Positions 52,911 to 61,286 of a DNA stretch of 64,000 bases are shown piece by piece (the stretch's first letter is position 1; each line of letters begins with the position of its first letter). The stretch is taken from the NCBI GenBank assembly GCA_019359495.1, contig JAHHHF010000098.1, forward strand, positions 22,880-86,879, written 5' to 3'. The position numbers and the translations under genes are program-made. The DNA is from Goleter apudmare HA4340-LM2. Its GTDB lineage: Bacteria > Cyanobacteriota > Cyanobacteriia > Cyanobacteriales > Nostocaceae. The notes under the pieces were generated by a model, which was not told the DNA's origin, did not search any database, and saw only the letters and a list, made by a program, of their open reading frames with translations.

Positions 52911-53021
52911 TTCAGCACGCCCAGCAATTCCTCAGAAAAATTTTTTTGCTATTTTCTCAGTGTCTTTCCGGATAGAGTCTCTTTCTCTAGTAGAGAGTAA
53001 TGGTAGATGCACCCTGGTTAA

Positions 53022-53050
53022 GCCCTAGAGAACACTCTGGGGCATTTTTT
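53022..53050 (+). terminator. Orphan intrinsic terminator on the plus strand
   Basis: GCCCTAGAG (53022-53030), loop AACA, CTCTGGGGC (53035-53043), then ATTTTTT. Stem of 9 bp with one G-T pair, followed by a T run. No plus-strand gene lies upstream within 1.5 kb except tRNA-Ser, so it may end a small RNA starting in the cobM leader region (a second hairpin, CTCTTTCTCTAGTAGAGAG-like, lies at 52978-52997). Confidence 0.68.
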
Positions 53051-53124
53051 ATGGGAATAGGGAATGAAGTATTGGGTACCTGTGTCAACTGAAGCTAGAA
53101 AAGCTTAATTCTATGCTGCATCAA

Positions 53125-53283
53125 CCGCCAGGGAATTAATTCCCTGACTAATAGCTCAAGTCTACTGAAGTAGACTGATAATTTTGGCGGATATAGATAT
53201 ATGGTCATCTACCCTTCGGGAACACTTCGTGTACAGATGACTTCAGCTATGAGCAAGGAAATTAATTTCCTTGCGCGTTCCCA
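53125..53283. repeat. Dispersed hairpin repeat with AGTCTACTGAAGTAGACT
   Basis: It contains GGGAATTAATTCCC, TAATAGCTC, AGTCTACTGAAGTAGACT and a GCCAAAATTAT-type end flanked by CCGCC and GGCGG, then AGGAAATTAATTTCCT. Its first 65 bp match 14749-14811 in inverted orientation. It has no coding capacity. Confidence 0.65.
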
Positions 53284-53315
53284 AATATCCTTTCTCCTCA
53301 TCTCCCTCACTTTTC

Positions 53316-54191
53316 CTATCCCCCCCTCTCTCCTTCTGCCTTCGGGGTGGATACTACATCTGGCAAAGGGCGTTTAGCCAAGTAAAGCCAAGCTAAACCA
53401 GCTAAACCCAAGAGAATTCCCGTTAAACTGACGACTTGTGCAATCCGCAGGGGCCCCAGCATTAAGCTGTCAGTGCGAAACCCTTCAATCCACAAGCGTC
53501 CTAAACTGTAGGCTGCCAAATAAACCAGAAATATCGTACCTAATTTAAGACGTGGTTTTCCTTGTATGCCTCGAAAAAACAAGGTGAGTAGCAGGGCAAA
53601 CACTATCAGATTCCACACAGATTCATAGAGAAATGTCGGGTGGAAGTACTCAAAATTTACCAACTCTGGGGGACGACGCCCCTCTGGAATAAATAGCTTC
53701 CAAGGTAAATTGGTAGGGCTACCAAAAGCCTCAGAGTTGAAAAAATTACCCCAGCGACCGATCGCCTGCCCTAAAATCAGCGAAGGGGCCACCAAATCCG
53801 CCAATTGCCAAAAGGAAACTTGCTTAATTTTGGCAAAAATTAACGTTGCGACCAACCCACCAAGAATTGCTCCATGAATTGCAATACCCCCTTGCCAAAT
53901 AGCGATGATTCGCTCTGGGTTTTGGGCATATTCTGACCACTGAAACAAAACGTAATATAGCCTAGCTGCGGGAATTGCCCCAATCACCAGCCAAATTGAC
54001 AAATCACTCAGCAACTCTGGGTTGACATGACGGCGTTTTGCCAAGTACTGAGAAAGGCTGACACCAATCAACACAGATGTGGCAATCAACAAGCCATACC
54101 AGCGAATAGTTATTGGCCCAATTCTCCTTAAGTCTGGGCCTGGGGATGTAAATTGAAACGCCAAGGGCAAATGGGAAAAATCCAGTGCCAT
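53316..54191 (-). CDS. lgt: Prolipoprotein diacylglyceryl transferase
   Basis: It adds diacylglycerol from phosphatidylglycerol to the lipobox cysteine of prelipoproteins, in the plasma membrane. The 291 residues have seven hydrophobic segments. Signature motifs are [15 protein letters not shown] near the N-terminus, [12 protein letters not shown] (about 100-111, with the essential His), and the Lgt signature [17 protein letters not shown] (about 140-156, essential Arg). The thermonuclease lipoprotein at 50353-50907 is one likely substrate. Monocistronic. Confidence 0.96.
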   Translation of the reverse strand: MALDFSHLPLAFQFTSPGPDLRRIGPITIRWYGLLIATSVLIGVSLSQYLAKRRHVNPELLSDLSIWLVIGAIPAARLYYVLFQWSEYAQNPERIIAIWQGGIAIHGAILGGLVATLIFAKIKQVSFWQLADLVAPSLILGQAIGRWGNFFNSEAFGSPTNLPWKLFIPEGRRPPELVNFEYFHPTFLYESVWNLIVFALLLTLFFRGIQGKPRLKLGTIFLVYLAAYSLGRLWIEGFRTDSLMLGPLRIAQVVSLTGILLGLAGLAWLYLAKRPLPDVVSTPKAEGERGG

Positions 54192-54550
54192 GCAAAAATA
54201 CCTAAATAACTACAATTATCAATAACAGAACTTACGCAACAGCCAGAGACTTTCAGTACATAAACCATTAGAGCAGGTTTTGCTTGGCTGTAATCCATAG
54301 GGCTAAGGAAGAAGCACAAGGGAGATGAAGGAGATGGGGAGAACTCAATTCAAAAATCAAAAATCAAAAATTTTGGCTGGATGTGTTGAGATGGGGGAGA
54401 TGTACCCAATAACCCCTAGGCTGAATCTCGATTTCGCAGGACTTTCGACTACGCTCAACTCACCCGAAGTCAAAGCCTATGCCCCATGCCCTATCCCCTA
54501 GGAATAGGTTTAGATATAATCACCTACATAACTTGGATGTATCTAAAATT
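54192..54550. other. Divergent spacer between lgt and coaD
   Basis: It has AT-rich text and a run of GAGATGGGGGAGATG-like purines near 54300-54400 and an inexact AAAAATCAAAAATCAAAAATT triplet at 54353-54373. An in-frame ATG at 54479 could extend coaD by 24 residues without similarity. No separate gene is seen. Confidence 0.4.
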
Positions 54551-55126
54551 GTGATTGCTATTTATCCTGGTAGCTTTGACCCAGTCACTTTGGGACACAT
54601 TGACATCATTCAGCGCGGTAGTCGGCTGTTTGAGCAGGTGATCGTCGCTGTACTACGGAATCCAAACAAGATGCCACTGTTTAGCGTGCAGCAAAGGCTA
54701 GAACAAATTCGTTTATCTACCCAGCATCTACCGAATGTAAAAGTAGACAGCTTTGATGGTCTGACTGTCAATTATGCCCAAATGCGACAAGCACAAGTTT
54801 TGTTGCGGGGTTTAAGGGCAGTTTCCGACTTTGAAATAGAACTCCAGATGGCTCACACGAATAAAACTCTTTCCACTCAAATAGAGACAGTTTTTCTCGC
54901 TACTTCAAATGAGTATAGTTTTTTAAGTAGTAGTGTGGTAAAAGAGATTGCAAGGTTTGGTGGTTCTGTTGATCATCTTGTGCCTCCACACATTGCCCTA
55001 GAAATATACCAATGCTACAACCACAACTCTCTAATGTCGAACCAAATTACAACGGAAACAATTCCCCCGCGCAAGAGTATCCCAATGGAAACTCCGATGG
55101 AGATGCGAAAGGAGCAGGAAGCTTAG
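54551..55126 (+). CDS. coaD: Phosphopantetheine adenylyltransferase
   Basis: It makes dephospho-CoA from 4'-phosphopantetheine and ATP. The GTG start at 54551 is chosen because it gives the canonical N-terminus [19 protein letters not shown] with the nucleotidyl-transferase TxGH motif. The frame is open to 54479, but those residues are unlike the family. Other motifs: [29 protein letters not shown] (core [14 protein letters not shown]), and [15 protein letters not shown]. The product is 191 residues, about 30 longer than usual: the extra tail starts near [15 protein letters not shown] and is encoded where the next gene begins in another frame, an overlap of 115 bp. Confidence 0.93.
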   Translation: MIAIYPGSFDPVTLGHIDIIQRGSRLFEQVIVAVLRNPNKMPLFSVQQRLEQIRLSTQHLPNVKVDSFDGLTVNYAQMRQAQVLLRGLRAVSDFEIELQMAHTNKTLSTQIETVFLATSNEYSFLSSSVVKEIARFGGSVDHLVPPHIALEIYQCYNHNSLMSNQITTETIPPRKSIPMETPMEMRKEQEA

Positions 55127-55704
55127 ATATTCAGCAGGAACTTAACCGCTTAGAAGAAATAATTCTCTCTAGCCTCAGAGTGCCGTTGACAGGACGTACT
55201 TTAGTAGATGAAGAAAAGCTACTGGATCAGCTAGACTTCGTCAGGCTTTCTTTACCATCAGTTTTTCAAGAAGCTGCTTCGGTTTTACAACAAAAGGAGG
55301 AAATTCTTCTAGAAGCAGAAGAGTATGGACAGCAAGTTGTGGAAGCAGCTCAAGCGAAAAGAGCACAAATATTAGCTGAAAGCGATATTGTGAGACAGGC
55401 AGAGCGAGAAGCTGATCAGTTACGGCGACAGGTGCAACAAGAGTGTGAAGCCATGATGCAAGAAACTCTTGCGGAAATTGAACGCAAACGGCAAGCCTGT
55501 ATGCAAGAGTTAGAAGAAGTACGACAAACAGCGATCGCCCAGGCTCAAGAAATTGAAGATGGTGCCGATGAATACGCTGACAGCGTCCTAGAGGGTATTG
55601 AGCATGATCTCAAAGATATTTTGCGAATTATCACCAACGGACGCCAACAACTCCGAGATGATGTACCACCACAACGTAATGCACCACTAACCAAGAAAAG
55701 ATAA
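55012..55704 (+). CDS. Coiled-coil protein of the DivIVA/ATP-synthase-b-like type
   Basis: The 230 residues start in frame inside coaD. After a low-complexity Asn/Gly/Pro-rich head (1-38), [45 protein letters not shown] (core [16 protein letters not shown]) is conserved-looking. From about 90 to 185 there is a long Glu/Gln/Ala-rich coiled coil, [50 protein letters not shown], by pattern. [30 protein letters not shown] closes the chain. It may be a scaffold; function unknown. No alternative downstream ATG is found before residue 150, so the overlap is genuine. Confidence 0.8.
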   Translation: MLQPQLSNVEPNYNGNNSPAQEYPNGNSDGDAKGAGSLDIQQELNRLEEIILSSLRVPLTGRTLVDEEKLLDQLDFVRLSLPSVFQEAASVLQQKEEILLEAEEYGQQVVEAAQAKRAQILAESDIVRQAEREADQLRRQVQQECEAMMQETLAEIERKRQACMQELEEVRQTAIAQAQEIEDGADEYADSVLEGIEHDLKDILRIITNGRQQLRDDVPPQRNAPLTKKR

Positions 55705-55833
55705 ACTATAGTGCTGGAATTGACTGGTTTTAAGATGCAGGGAAAAGATTTTAATGTTTTTTACCTAGATTTAACCTGAATTTAAATAGTTACTTTCGGA
55801 AAATGGCGATCGCTAAATTATTTATTAACAACA

Positions 55834-55866
55834 AGAACCCCGACTTTGCAAAAAATTCGGGGTTCT
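55834..55866 (+). terminator. Stem-loop downstream of the coiled-coil gene
   Basis: AGAACCCCGA (55834-55843) and TCGGGGTTCT (55857-55866) are perfect 10-bp arms around CTTTGCAAAAAAT. No clear T run follows, but the place, 130 bp after the stop codon, suits transcript end formation. Confidence 0.6.
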
Positions 55867-55881
55867 AAATCTTGCGAGCAC

Positions 55882-55965
55882 TACCAATTCAAATAATCTT
55901 TGCGGCACATAAATTCTTTCTAGGGGTACAAAAATAGTTGTGCCCTATTTGGAATACGACTGTTT
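55882..55965. repeat. Degenerate copy of the ATACCAATT-type element
   Basis: ACCAATTCAAATAATCTTTGCGGCA matches the left part of the element at 14633 (ACCAATTACAATAATCTTTGCGACA) with few changes. The right end is not preserved (CCCTATTTGGAATA). Confidence 0.5.
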
Positions 55966-56005
55966 TAAATTTCTCATACTTGAACTAAAGAATTACTTAT
56001 AAGTA

Positions 56006-56126
56006 ATACCAATTCTCCAAAATTCAGCAATGGATGCAAGCCCAGAAACCTATACCATATAGAACTTTCTGAATTACGAATTACGTAACTTGCTTCTCGC
56101 CTCCGGCGAGTATTACGAATTGGTAT
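56006..56126. mobile_element. MITE-like element with ATACCAATTC ends
   Basis: ATACCAATTC (56006-56015) and GAATTGGTAT (56117-56126) are perfect inverted repeats. Internally it has CGCCTCCGGCG and TTACGAATTACGTAA. The right end overlaps the 3' end of the HTH gene, supplying its last codons. No coding capacity of its own. Confidence 0.65.
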
Positions 56127-56337
56127 AAGGTCGATTCCTCGCTTGATAGTCCATTAAAGCACCTTGACTAATCACAGTCCGGCCATTTCTCCGGCTAGTG
56201 GGAATTTGTCCCTTCTGTAGCGCCATGTATAGAGTACTTTGGTCTACACCCAAAAATCTAGCCGCTTGTACAAGTGAAGTGCCCTGTCTGAGCATACTTT
56301 GGTGTCTTTTGGTTTTGCTGGATAAGTGTCGTAACAT
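56113..56337 (-). CDS. Small helix-turn-helix DNA-binding protein (excisionase-like)
   Basis: The 74-residue product contains GTSLVQAARFLGVDQSTLYMALQKGQIPTSRRNGRTVISQGALMDYQ (core AARFLGVDQSTLYMALQKGQIP), a winged helix-turn-helix of the MerR/excisionase kind: two helices, a KGxIPxxRxNGR wing and a final helix. It probably binds DNA and may once have belonged to a mobile element. The last four or so codons, with the stop, come from the MITE-like repeat at 56006-56126, so the gene end may have been rewritten by the insertion. Confidence 0.78.
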   Translation of the reverse strand: MLRHLSSKTKRHQSMLRQGTSLVQAARFLGVDQSTLYMALQKGQIPTSRRNGRTVISQGALMDYQARNRPYTNS

Positions 56338-56509
56338 GGCTAAATGTAAAGAACTACTTAAGAAATCTCAATTTTTAGCAAAACAAATCACAAAATTAAC
56401 ACTAATTCACAATTGATCAACACAAAGCCTCTGCGCGAGCGGAGGAGGACAGCATAGCTAATTTGATTTCCTTCTAATTAGATCGAAATCGAGTTGATTA
56501 TAACAAATT

Positions 56510-57133
56510 ATGAAACAAGAACAATTTCAAACACTGCTGCAATTTTTCAAAGCATTAGCTGATGAAAGCCGATTGAAGATTGTGGGGATTCTGGCTAATC
56601 AGGAGTGTAGTGTTGAAGAATTGGCGGTGTTATTACAACTCAAGGAACCCACAGTATCCCATCATCTAGCAAAACTCAAGAAACTGAATTTAGTAACTAT
56701 GCGCCCAGAAGGCAATAGCCGCTTGTATCAGTTAGATAATGAAGCTTTACAAACCATCAGTAAAGAGGTATTCACACCTGAGAAGATAGCATCTTTAATT
56801 GAGAATGTGGATACTGAAGCTTGGGAAACCAAAGTTTTGAAGAACTATTTGGAGACTAATACCGACAGTACAGAGGAAGTGCAACGTCTCAAAGATATTC
56901 CTGCGAGTCGTAAAAAGCGCTTAGTACTTCTCAAGTGGTTAGCAGATAAATTTGAAGTCGGAATCCGGTATCCAGAAAAGACAGTGAACGAGACTCTCAA
57001 GCGTTACCATCCTGACTATGCTACATTACGGCGGGAGTTAATTGGCTACCAGTTAATGCAGCGTGATAATGGGGTTTATTGGCGGATGACAGAGATCAGA
57101 GGGGGAAATGGGGGTGATGGGCGAGTAGTATAG
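56510..57133 (+). CDS. ArsR-type regulator with C-terminal DUF2087
   Basis: The 207 residues start with a winged-helix ArsR domain (about 1-90): FFKALADESRLKIVGILANQECSVEELAVLL, recognition helix EPTVSHHLAKLKKLNLV, and wing RPEGNSRLYQL. There is a Cys at residue 33 (QECSVEE), where the canonical metal ELCVCDL motif would lie, but only one, so metal sensing of the classical kind is unlikely. The C-terminal DUF2087 (about 125-200) holds LKWLADKFEVGIRYPEKTVNETLKRYHPDYATLRRELIGYQLMQRD (core YPEKTVNETLKRYHPD), of unknown ligand. Immediately downstream lies a decayed partial copy of its own 5' end. Confidence 0.9.
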   Translation: MKQEQFQTLLQFFKALADESRLKIVGILANQECSVEELAVLLQLKEPTVSHHLAKLKKLNLVTMRPEGNSRLYQLDNEALQTISKEVFTPEKIASLIENVDTEAWETKVLKNYLETNTDSTEEVQRLKDIPASRKKRLVLLKWLADKFEVGIRYPEKTVNETLKRYHPDYATLRRELIGYQLMQRDNGVYWRMTEIRGGNGGDGRVV

Positions 57134-57151
57134 TTCAATCAATATTTAGAT

Positions 57152-57187
57152 ATGCATCTAATTAGGTATGGGACTAATTAGATGCAT
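57152..57187. repeat. Perfect 14-bp inverted repeat preceding the ArsR duplicate
   Basis: ATGCATCTAATTAG (57152-57165) and CTAATTAGATGCAT (57174-57187) are exact inverses around GTATGGGA. The right arm overlaps the start codon of the ArsR-like remnant. It may be an operator or a terminator remnant. Confidence 0.7.
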
Positions 57188-57286
57188 ACGCAAAACAAGC
57201 AATTTAACATCTTGCTATAGTTTTTCAAAGTACTAGCAGATGAGAGTCGATTAAAGATTGTAGGTATTTTGGCTAACCAGGAGTGA
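57182..57286 (+). pseudogene. Decayed partial duplicate of the ArsR-type gene
   Basis: ATG 57182 begins MHTQNKQFNILL, then TAG (57218-57220), then FFKVLADESRLKIVGILANQE and TGA. The neighbour reads MKQEQFQTLLQFFKALADESRLKIVGILANQEC, so the copy is nearly identical over 20 residues, with stops in place of Gln12 and near Cys33. Only the first 34 codons survive, so this is a truncated tandem duplicate. Confidence 0.85.
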
Positions 57287-57339
57287 GGAGAAACAAACGC
57301 TTTATTTGCGGCTGATCTCGCACTCTAGCTCATTCAAAT

Positions 57340-59640
57340 TTATGGCGTACCCCACCCAATGATACTGCGATCGCTTTGTGCGCTGGATGTAGACTGTTTG
57401 CTATCAGGCGTTGGAGAATCGTCACATTCACTCGTCGTTTCGCCTGCTTGTAAGACGGCGAATTTATGTGTTTCCAGTTGCGATTGATCAAATGTAAATA
57501 GTTTGCCTGGTGTAGAGCACTGTTGCAAATTAACCAACAACTCTTCAGGCTTGTTGGGATTTGCTTCTGTCTTGGTAACTTTAAAAAAAGTATTAGGCGG
57601 AAAAGGTTCAGTAGGCTTTGTCAACTTGGTTTGTTTTGTAGTTTTAATCACCCAACCAGGAGCGAGGTTGGCGAGCGATCGCTCTGGCTGCGGCCCAAAT
57701 TCTGTAGTATTCGCTGGCACAATCGGTGAGGGGTCTACGGGAGTTGTGGCTGCTGGACTCGTAGGAGATGGAGTTTTGACTACTGGATTTACAGGAGGTT
57801 GATTTGTCGCTATGGGCAATGGCGATCGCCTCTCTCTCTGTACCCAGAATCCCACTGCTCCAGCTGCTACGATTAGTAGAAATGGAATTATCAAGCCTAG
57901 AGATGGTAACCTGAAACCAGTCGGCTTATTTTCAGGAATTACTTGGGTTTTCTGGTTCCCACTACCCAATATTGTGTCTGGGACTCTTCCCGGCGCAGTG
58001 TCAGCAGATTTACCAGGAAATTGCTCAGGAATGACTGCCGTTATACTTGAGCTTGGCTCAACATATTTGACTTGACAGTGTACCAGAGCGACAGTGACAT
58101 TATCATGTCCATTTCTGGTATTAGCAATATCGATTAATCTGGCCGCAACATTGGCAACATCAGTTTCTCCGTTGAGGATTGGTAAGATTTCTGTTTCCCA
58201 ATATTCCTCTACTCGGTCAAAGTCACTCAAACCATCGGATGTCAGCAGAAAAACAGCATCTTCGTCCAGGATAAATCTTTGGGTAGTGGGATGTAATGAT
58301 GTGCTGGGACTCATCCCTAATGCTTGAATCAAGGAACCTGCACCACCCTGTTGTGTGGCTTCACGATAGACAGCATAGCCCAAGCGCACCTCACGAGAGG
58401 CGACATCATCATCTAGAGTGACTTGATAACAGCCTTGGCGGTTAATCCAGTAGGCACGACTATCGCCGACATGGGTAATGTACATTTCATGGGCAATTGG
58501 CAAACCCATCACCAAGGTAGTACCCATGCGTTGACGCCCTTGGCGATTTTCGCCGTCGTTGCGCTGACTGATTTTGTCGTTGGCATTGGCTACTGCTTTC
58601 TCTAAATCATCGATTACCTGCCAAGGGTCTATGTGGTCAGCAGGAATTTCTGTAAGTGGTTTGATCTGCTGCTGAATGGTGTCAATTGCTAAGTTTGATG
58701 CCACATTACCGCCCTCATGCCCACCAATGCCGTCGCAGACAATGGCTAGGGCTGTATGTTGAGGAGGTTTGCTCACTAAGGTATCACTGGGAGGGTAACA
58801 GGCATCCTCATTGCGTTGACGGGTGCGACCAGTATCGGTTTTAGTATAAATTTTAATATTGGGCGTTTGCGATCGCCCTAATCCTGCCAAACCTTGGTCC
58901 AAAACTGCAATTAGTTGCTCAGTCGAGCGGATTTCTTCCTGAATTAGAGAATGAATAATTTGATTGATAAATTCTGTGACTGCTGGTCTGGCTTTTGGTA
59001 ACAATTGTTGTTGCCAAAATTTACCTAATTGGGCTAAATCTGGTAGTGAGGAGTCAGGATGCAATTCTAACAAGCGCACCAATGACCCTTCTACTCTTAA
59101 CAAATATGGATCAAGTAAGCTAGATGCCACGCTTTCACTTAGAAGCGGTTGCCAAAGATGAGCTATTTGCCACAGCCAATTGATTTGGCTGATTGATGTG
59201 GCATTGCCCCAAGCATTGGTTAACTGGCTATACAGTTGTACTTCTTGACCTGTACTATCTACAAAAATAGGCGGTTTTTCTAAGAGTAAAATGTCTTTTT
59301 GGGAGTTGCCATCAGTTAAGGGCAGAACTCCGTATAGTTGTGGCGTGTGTAATCTGTAGGGAATTAATCTTAAATAAGCTTTGAGAGGCTGTAAATCTTC
59401 TATTTCAGGAATTTGTGGTAGTAATCCCGGCTTGGTGTCTAAAACCACGGATTTGCTGAGGACTAAATAGCGATCAGCTAATATTTCTCCTGGGCTAGCA
59501 ACACTCACTCCCTCTTTCTCAGCCCAGAGGTAGCGTTTGAGTAGAGGCGTAGAGCAACGCTGACAAAACCTGTGGTTTATAGGGTTGGGAGTTTGACAAA
59601 GTTCATTTTGGCAGTAGAGCGTTGCCGTATCATTTTCCAT
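57340..59640 (-). CDS. PP2C-type serine/threonine phosphatase with zinc ribbon and membrane anchor
   Basis: The 766-residue protein has four parts. Residues 8-33 form a zinc ribbon (CQNELCQTP and CQRC). About 45-260 is a region of unknown fold that includes a domain also seen next to cyanobacterial kinases. The PP2C catalytic domain spans about 265-515, with KTDTGRTRQRNEDA, VCDGIGGHEGG, GTTLVMG, HVGDSRAYW, LTSDGLSDF and GHDNVTVALV: all metal aspartates are present. A single membrane helix (about 580-600) is followed by a Pro-rich stretch and a periplasmic or lumenal domain. It would dephosphorylate Ser/Thr proteins, opposite to Pkn2-type kinases, none of which is near. Confidence 0.92.
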   Translation of the reverse strand: MENDTATLYCQNELCQTPNPINHRFCQRCSTPLLKRYLWAEKEGVSVASPGEILADRYLVLSKSVVLDTKPGLLPQIPEIEDLQPLKAYLRLIPYRLHTPQLYGVLPLTDGNSQKDILLLEKPPIFVDSTGQEVQLYSQLTNAWGNATSISQINWLWQIAHLWQPLLSESVASSLLDPYLLRVEGSLVRLLELHPDSSLPDLAQLGKFWQQQLLPKARPAVTEFINQIIHSLIQEEIRSTEQLIAVLDQGLAGLGRSQTPNIKIYTKTDTGRTRQRNEDACYPPSDTLVSKPPQHTALAIVCDGIGGHEGGNVASNLAIDTIQQQIKPLTEIPADHIDPWQVIDDLEKAVANANDKISQRNDGENRQGRQRMGTTLVMGLPIAHEMYITHVGDSRAYWINRQGCYQVTLDDDVASREVRLGYAVYREATQQGGAGSLIQALGMSPSTSLHPTTQRFILDEDAVFLLTSDGLSDFDRVEEYWETEILPILNGETDVANVAARLIDIANTRNGHDNVTVALVHCQVKYVEPSSSITAVIPEQFPGKSADTAPGRVPDTILGSGNQKTQVIPENKPTGFRLPSLGLIIPFLLIVAAGAVGFWVQRERRSPLPIATNQPPVNPVVKTPSPTSPAATTPVDPSPIVPANTTEFGPQPERSLANLAPGWVIKTTKQTKLTKPTEPFPPNTFFKVTKTEANPNKPEELLVNLQQCSTPGKLFTFDQSQLETHKFAVLQAGETTSECDDSPTPDSKQSTSSAQSDRSIIGWGTP

Positions 59641-60926
59641 AGTTTTCGCACCGATCAGCGATTGGCAATTTGTTTAATAGTTTTGGCAGCGGCCATCTAC
59701 CGCCCTTGTTTCGTGAACCCGACATATCCAACTTTGGATCATGATTTTAGCTGGTAGATTCCAGCACATGCTAATACTTTCTACTTATCCCAAGAACACG
59801 CTCCTCAGTCAATCCTACAGCCTCATCATAGCTTCTATGACTCTGTTACTCTCTACAAGCAGCCCTGCTAACTTCGATGTTGTCACTAAAGCATAACCTC
59901 TGCACAAGCGTAGTGTTTGCTTCCAGTGATTTACTCCATCAGCAAGAGATAGATGATCCTGTTATTTCTTTAGTTTATAAGTTGCTAGCTATTAATGAAC
60001 TTTAATTAAGAATTAAGATTATGATAAGCCTCAATACAAGGAACAGAATTTTTCTCTTTACACTTTGACACTTTATCCTCTTTGGCAAAAGTTAGTTTTG
60101 TCATCAATGCTCATGAATTCCGACTACCGATTGCTGAGTAGGAAATCTCACCAGAGGCGGAGCTTCTTGACATCTTTTGTAGCGTGCGTTGTCGCCGAGC
60201 GCTGTACCATTTGAGATTTGAGGTGCGTTACCTTAGGACATTCCGTCCATAACGCACCCTTGTATATTAAGAGAAGTAGTAGACCGTCGCCTTCCCTAGG
60301 GGACGCTCTGCGTAGCTTGCTTACCCGCAGAGAACCCTGGGAACCTGTCCAATGCAGGGTTGCACCAATGACAAATGATGAAGCACAAAGTCTGTAGACG
60401 GTTTTGCGACTACTATTATGAATCCTCCGCAGGTTATAGAGAAAAGCTTCGCTCAGAACTTGGTATGAGATGACCGCCCTTAGCAGTTAACTTTATTTAA
60501 GCCCACCTAACTTATTACCAATAAGAAATTTAGGGTAAGATATTCTCATGAAGTTAAGCTAAAGATGCCAAGTTGTACCAAATCCTACTTCAGCGCCAAA
60601 TAACTAGCTTAAAATTCGTTCAAGCGCTAGAGATCAAGAAAATATGGCTGGCATAGTGATACTGATTTGAACAGTGCAAAAGTGGTTTTGCTTGGAAGCA
60701 CACATTTTAAGCAACTCCAGACTCATCACAAATAGCTAAGGGTTGGCTTAACTAGTGAGCAAATTAACTTCAAAAACTTGACTTAACTATCAAATCCAGT
60801 GCTGTTTATTGAAGCTACAACATCTCAAAGCAGTTTGCGATCGCCATTCAAGAGTTGTTAGGGGCAGGTATTACCGTACCCCTAAGCAGTTAAGAGTGAC
60901 AAATTGTTAACTCAGAACTACTGACT
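59641..60926. other. 1.3-kb region without a gene
   Basis: It contains repeat debris only. GGTGCGTTA ... TAACGCACC makes a hairpin at 60220-60262 around CCTTAGGACATTCCGTCC. A GGGGACGCTCTGCGTAGC-type mosaic lies at 60295-60345. TTAGGGGCAGG ... CCCCTAAG forms a hairpin at 60857-60888 that could end ndhM transcription from the minus strand. No frame longer than about 60 codons is convincing, and no tRNA or known RNA is recognised. A larger gene probably decayed or moved away. Confidence 0.55.
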
Positions 60927-61286
60927 CTACTGATTGTCGCCAACGGCAACTTGAGGGAGTCCCATGCTGTAATTAGTAACGCGGCTGGAGAGATTGTAAC
61001 TGATCTCGCCTTTCTGCAAGAGCGATCGCAAATAATGTTCCAAGTCTGACCCCACACGGCGTAAGTTGTAGTCTGTTAGATCTACTCCACTAGATGCTTC
61101 TACTAGTTCATCAAACTTGCGATAAATTTTTTGCAGTGCATCTTCATTCCAGTTGAATTCGTTGTCTGGGTCAACATCTAACGTTAAGACTTGGTTACTG
61201 GGAACTAGTTCGCCATCCCGGTCAATTTCTGCCGCAAAAATGCGGATATGCCGGGTTGTGGACTTGAGCAGGGTTGGGTTGTCCAT
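60927..61286 (-). CDS. ndhM: NAD(P)H-quinone oxidoreductase subunit M
   Basis: The 119-residue product is NdhM of the NDH-1 complex, a peripheral subunit of the hydrophilic arm that takes part in cyclic electron flow and respiration on the thylakoid. Hallmarks are LLKSTTRHIRIFAAEI, LVPSNQVLTLDVDPDNEFNWNEDALQKIY (core LTLDVDPDNEFNW), and YNLRRVGSDLEHYLRSLLQKGEISYN. Length agrees with the cyanobacterial protein. It is monocistronic with a long gene-poor region on both sides. Confidence 0.96.
   Translation of the reverse strand: MDNPTLLKSTTRHIRIFAAEIDRDGELVPSNQVLTLDVDPDNEFNWNEDALQKIYRKFDELVEASSGVDLTDYNLRRVGSDLEHYLRSLLQKGEISYNLSSRVTNYSMGLPQVAVGDNQ

Larger units (their letters stand above)
52911..53315. 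other. Spacer between lgt and cobM
   Basis: The left half contains a plus-strand terminator without a gene (separate entry). The right half is the repeat at 53125-53283. No cobalamin-riboswitch consensus is recognisable upstream of cobM, so vitamin B12 control at that point is not supported. Confidence 0.45.

Noticed and set aside
52911..53050. Cobalamin riboswitch upstream of cobM
   Set aside because: No B12-box or other cobalamin-aptamer consensus is visible; the strong hairpin there points the other way.
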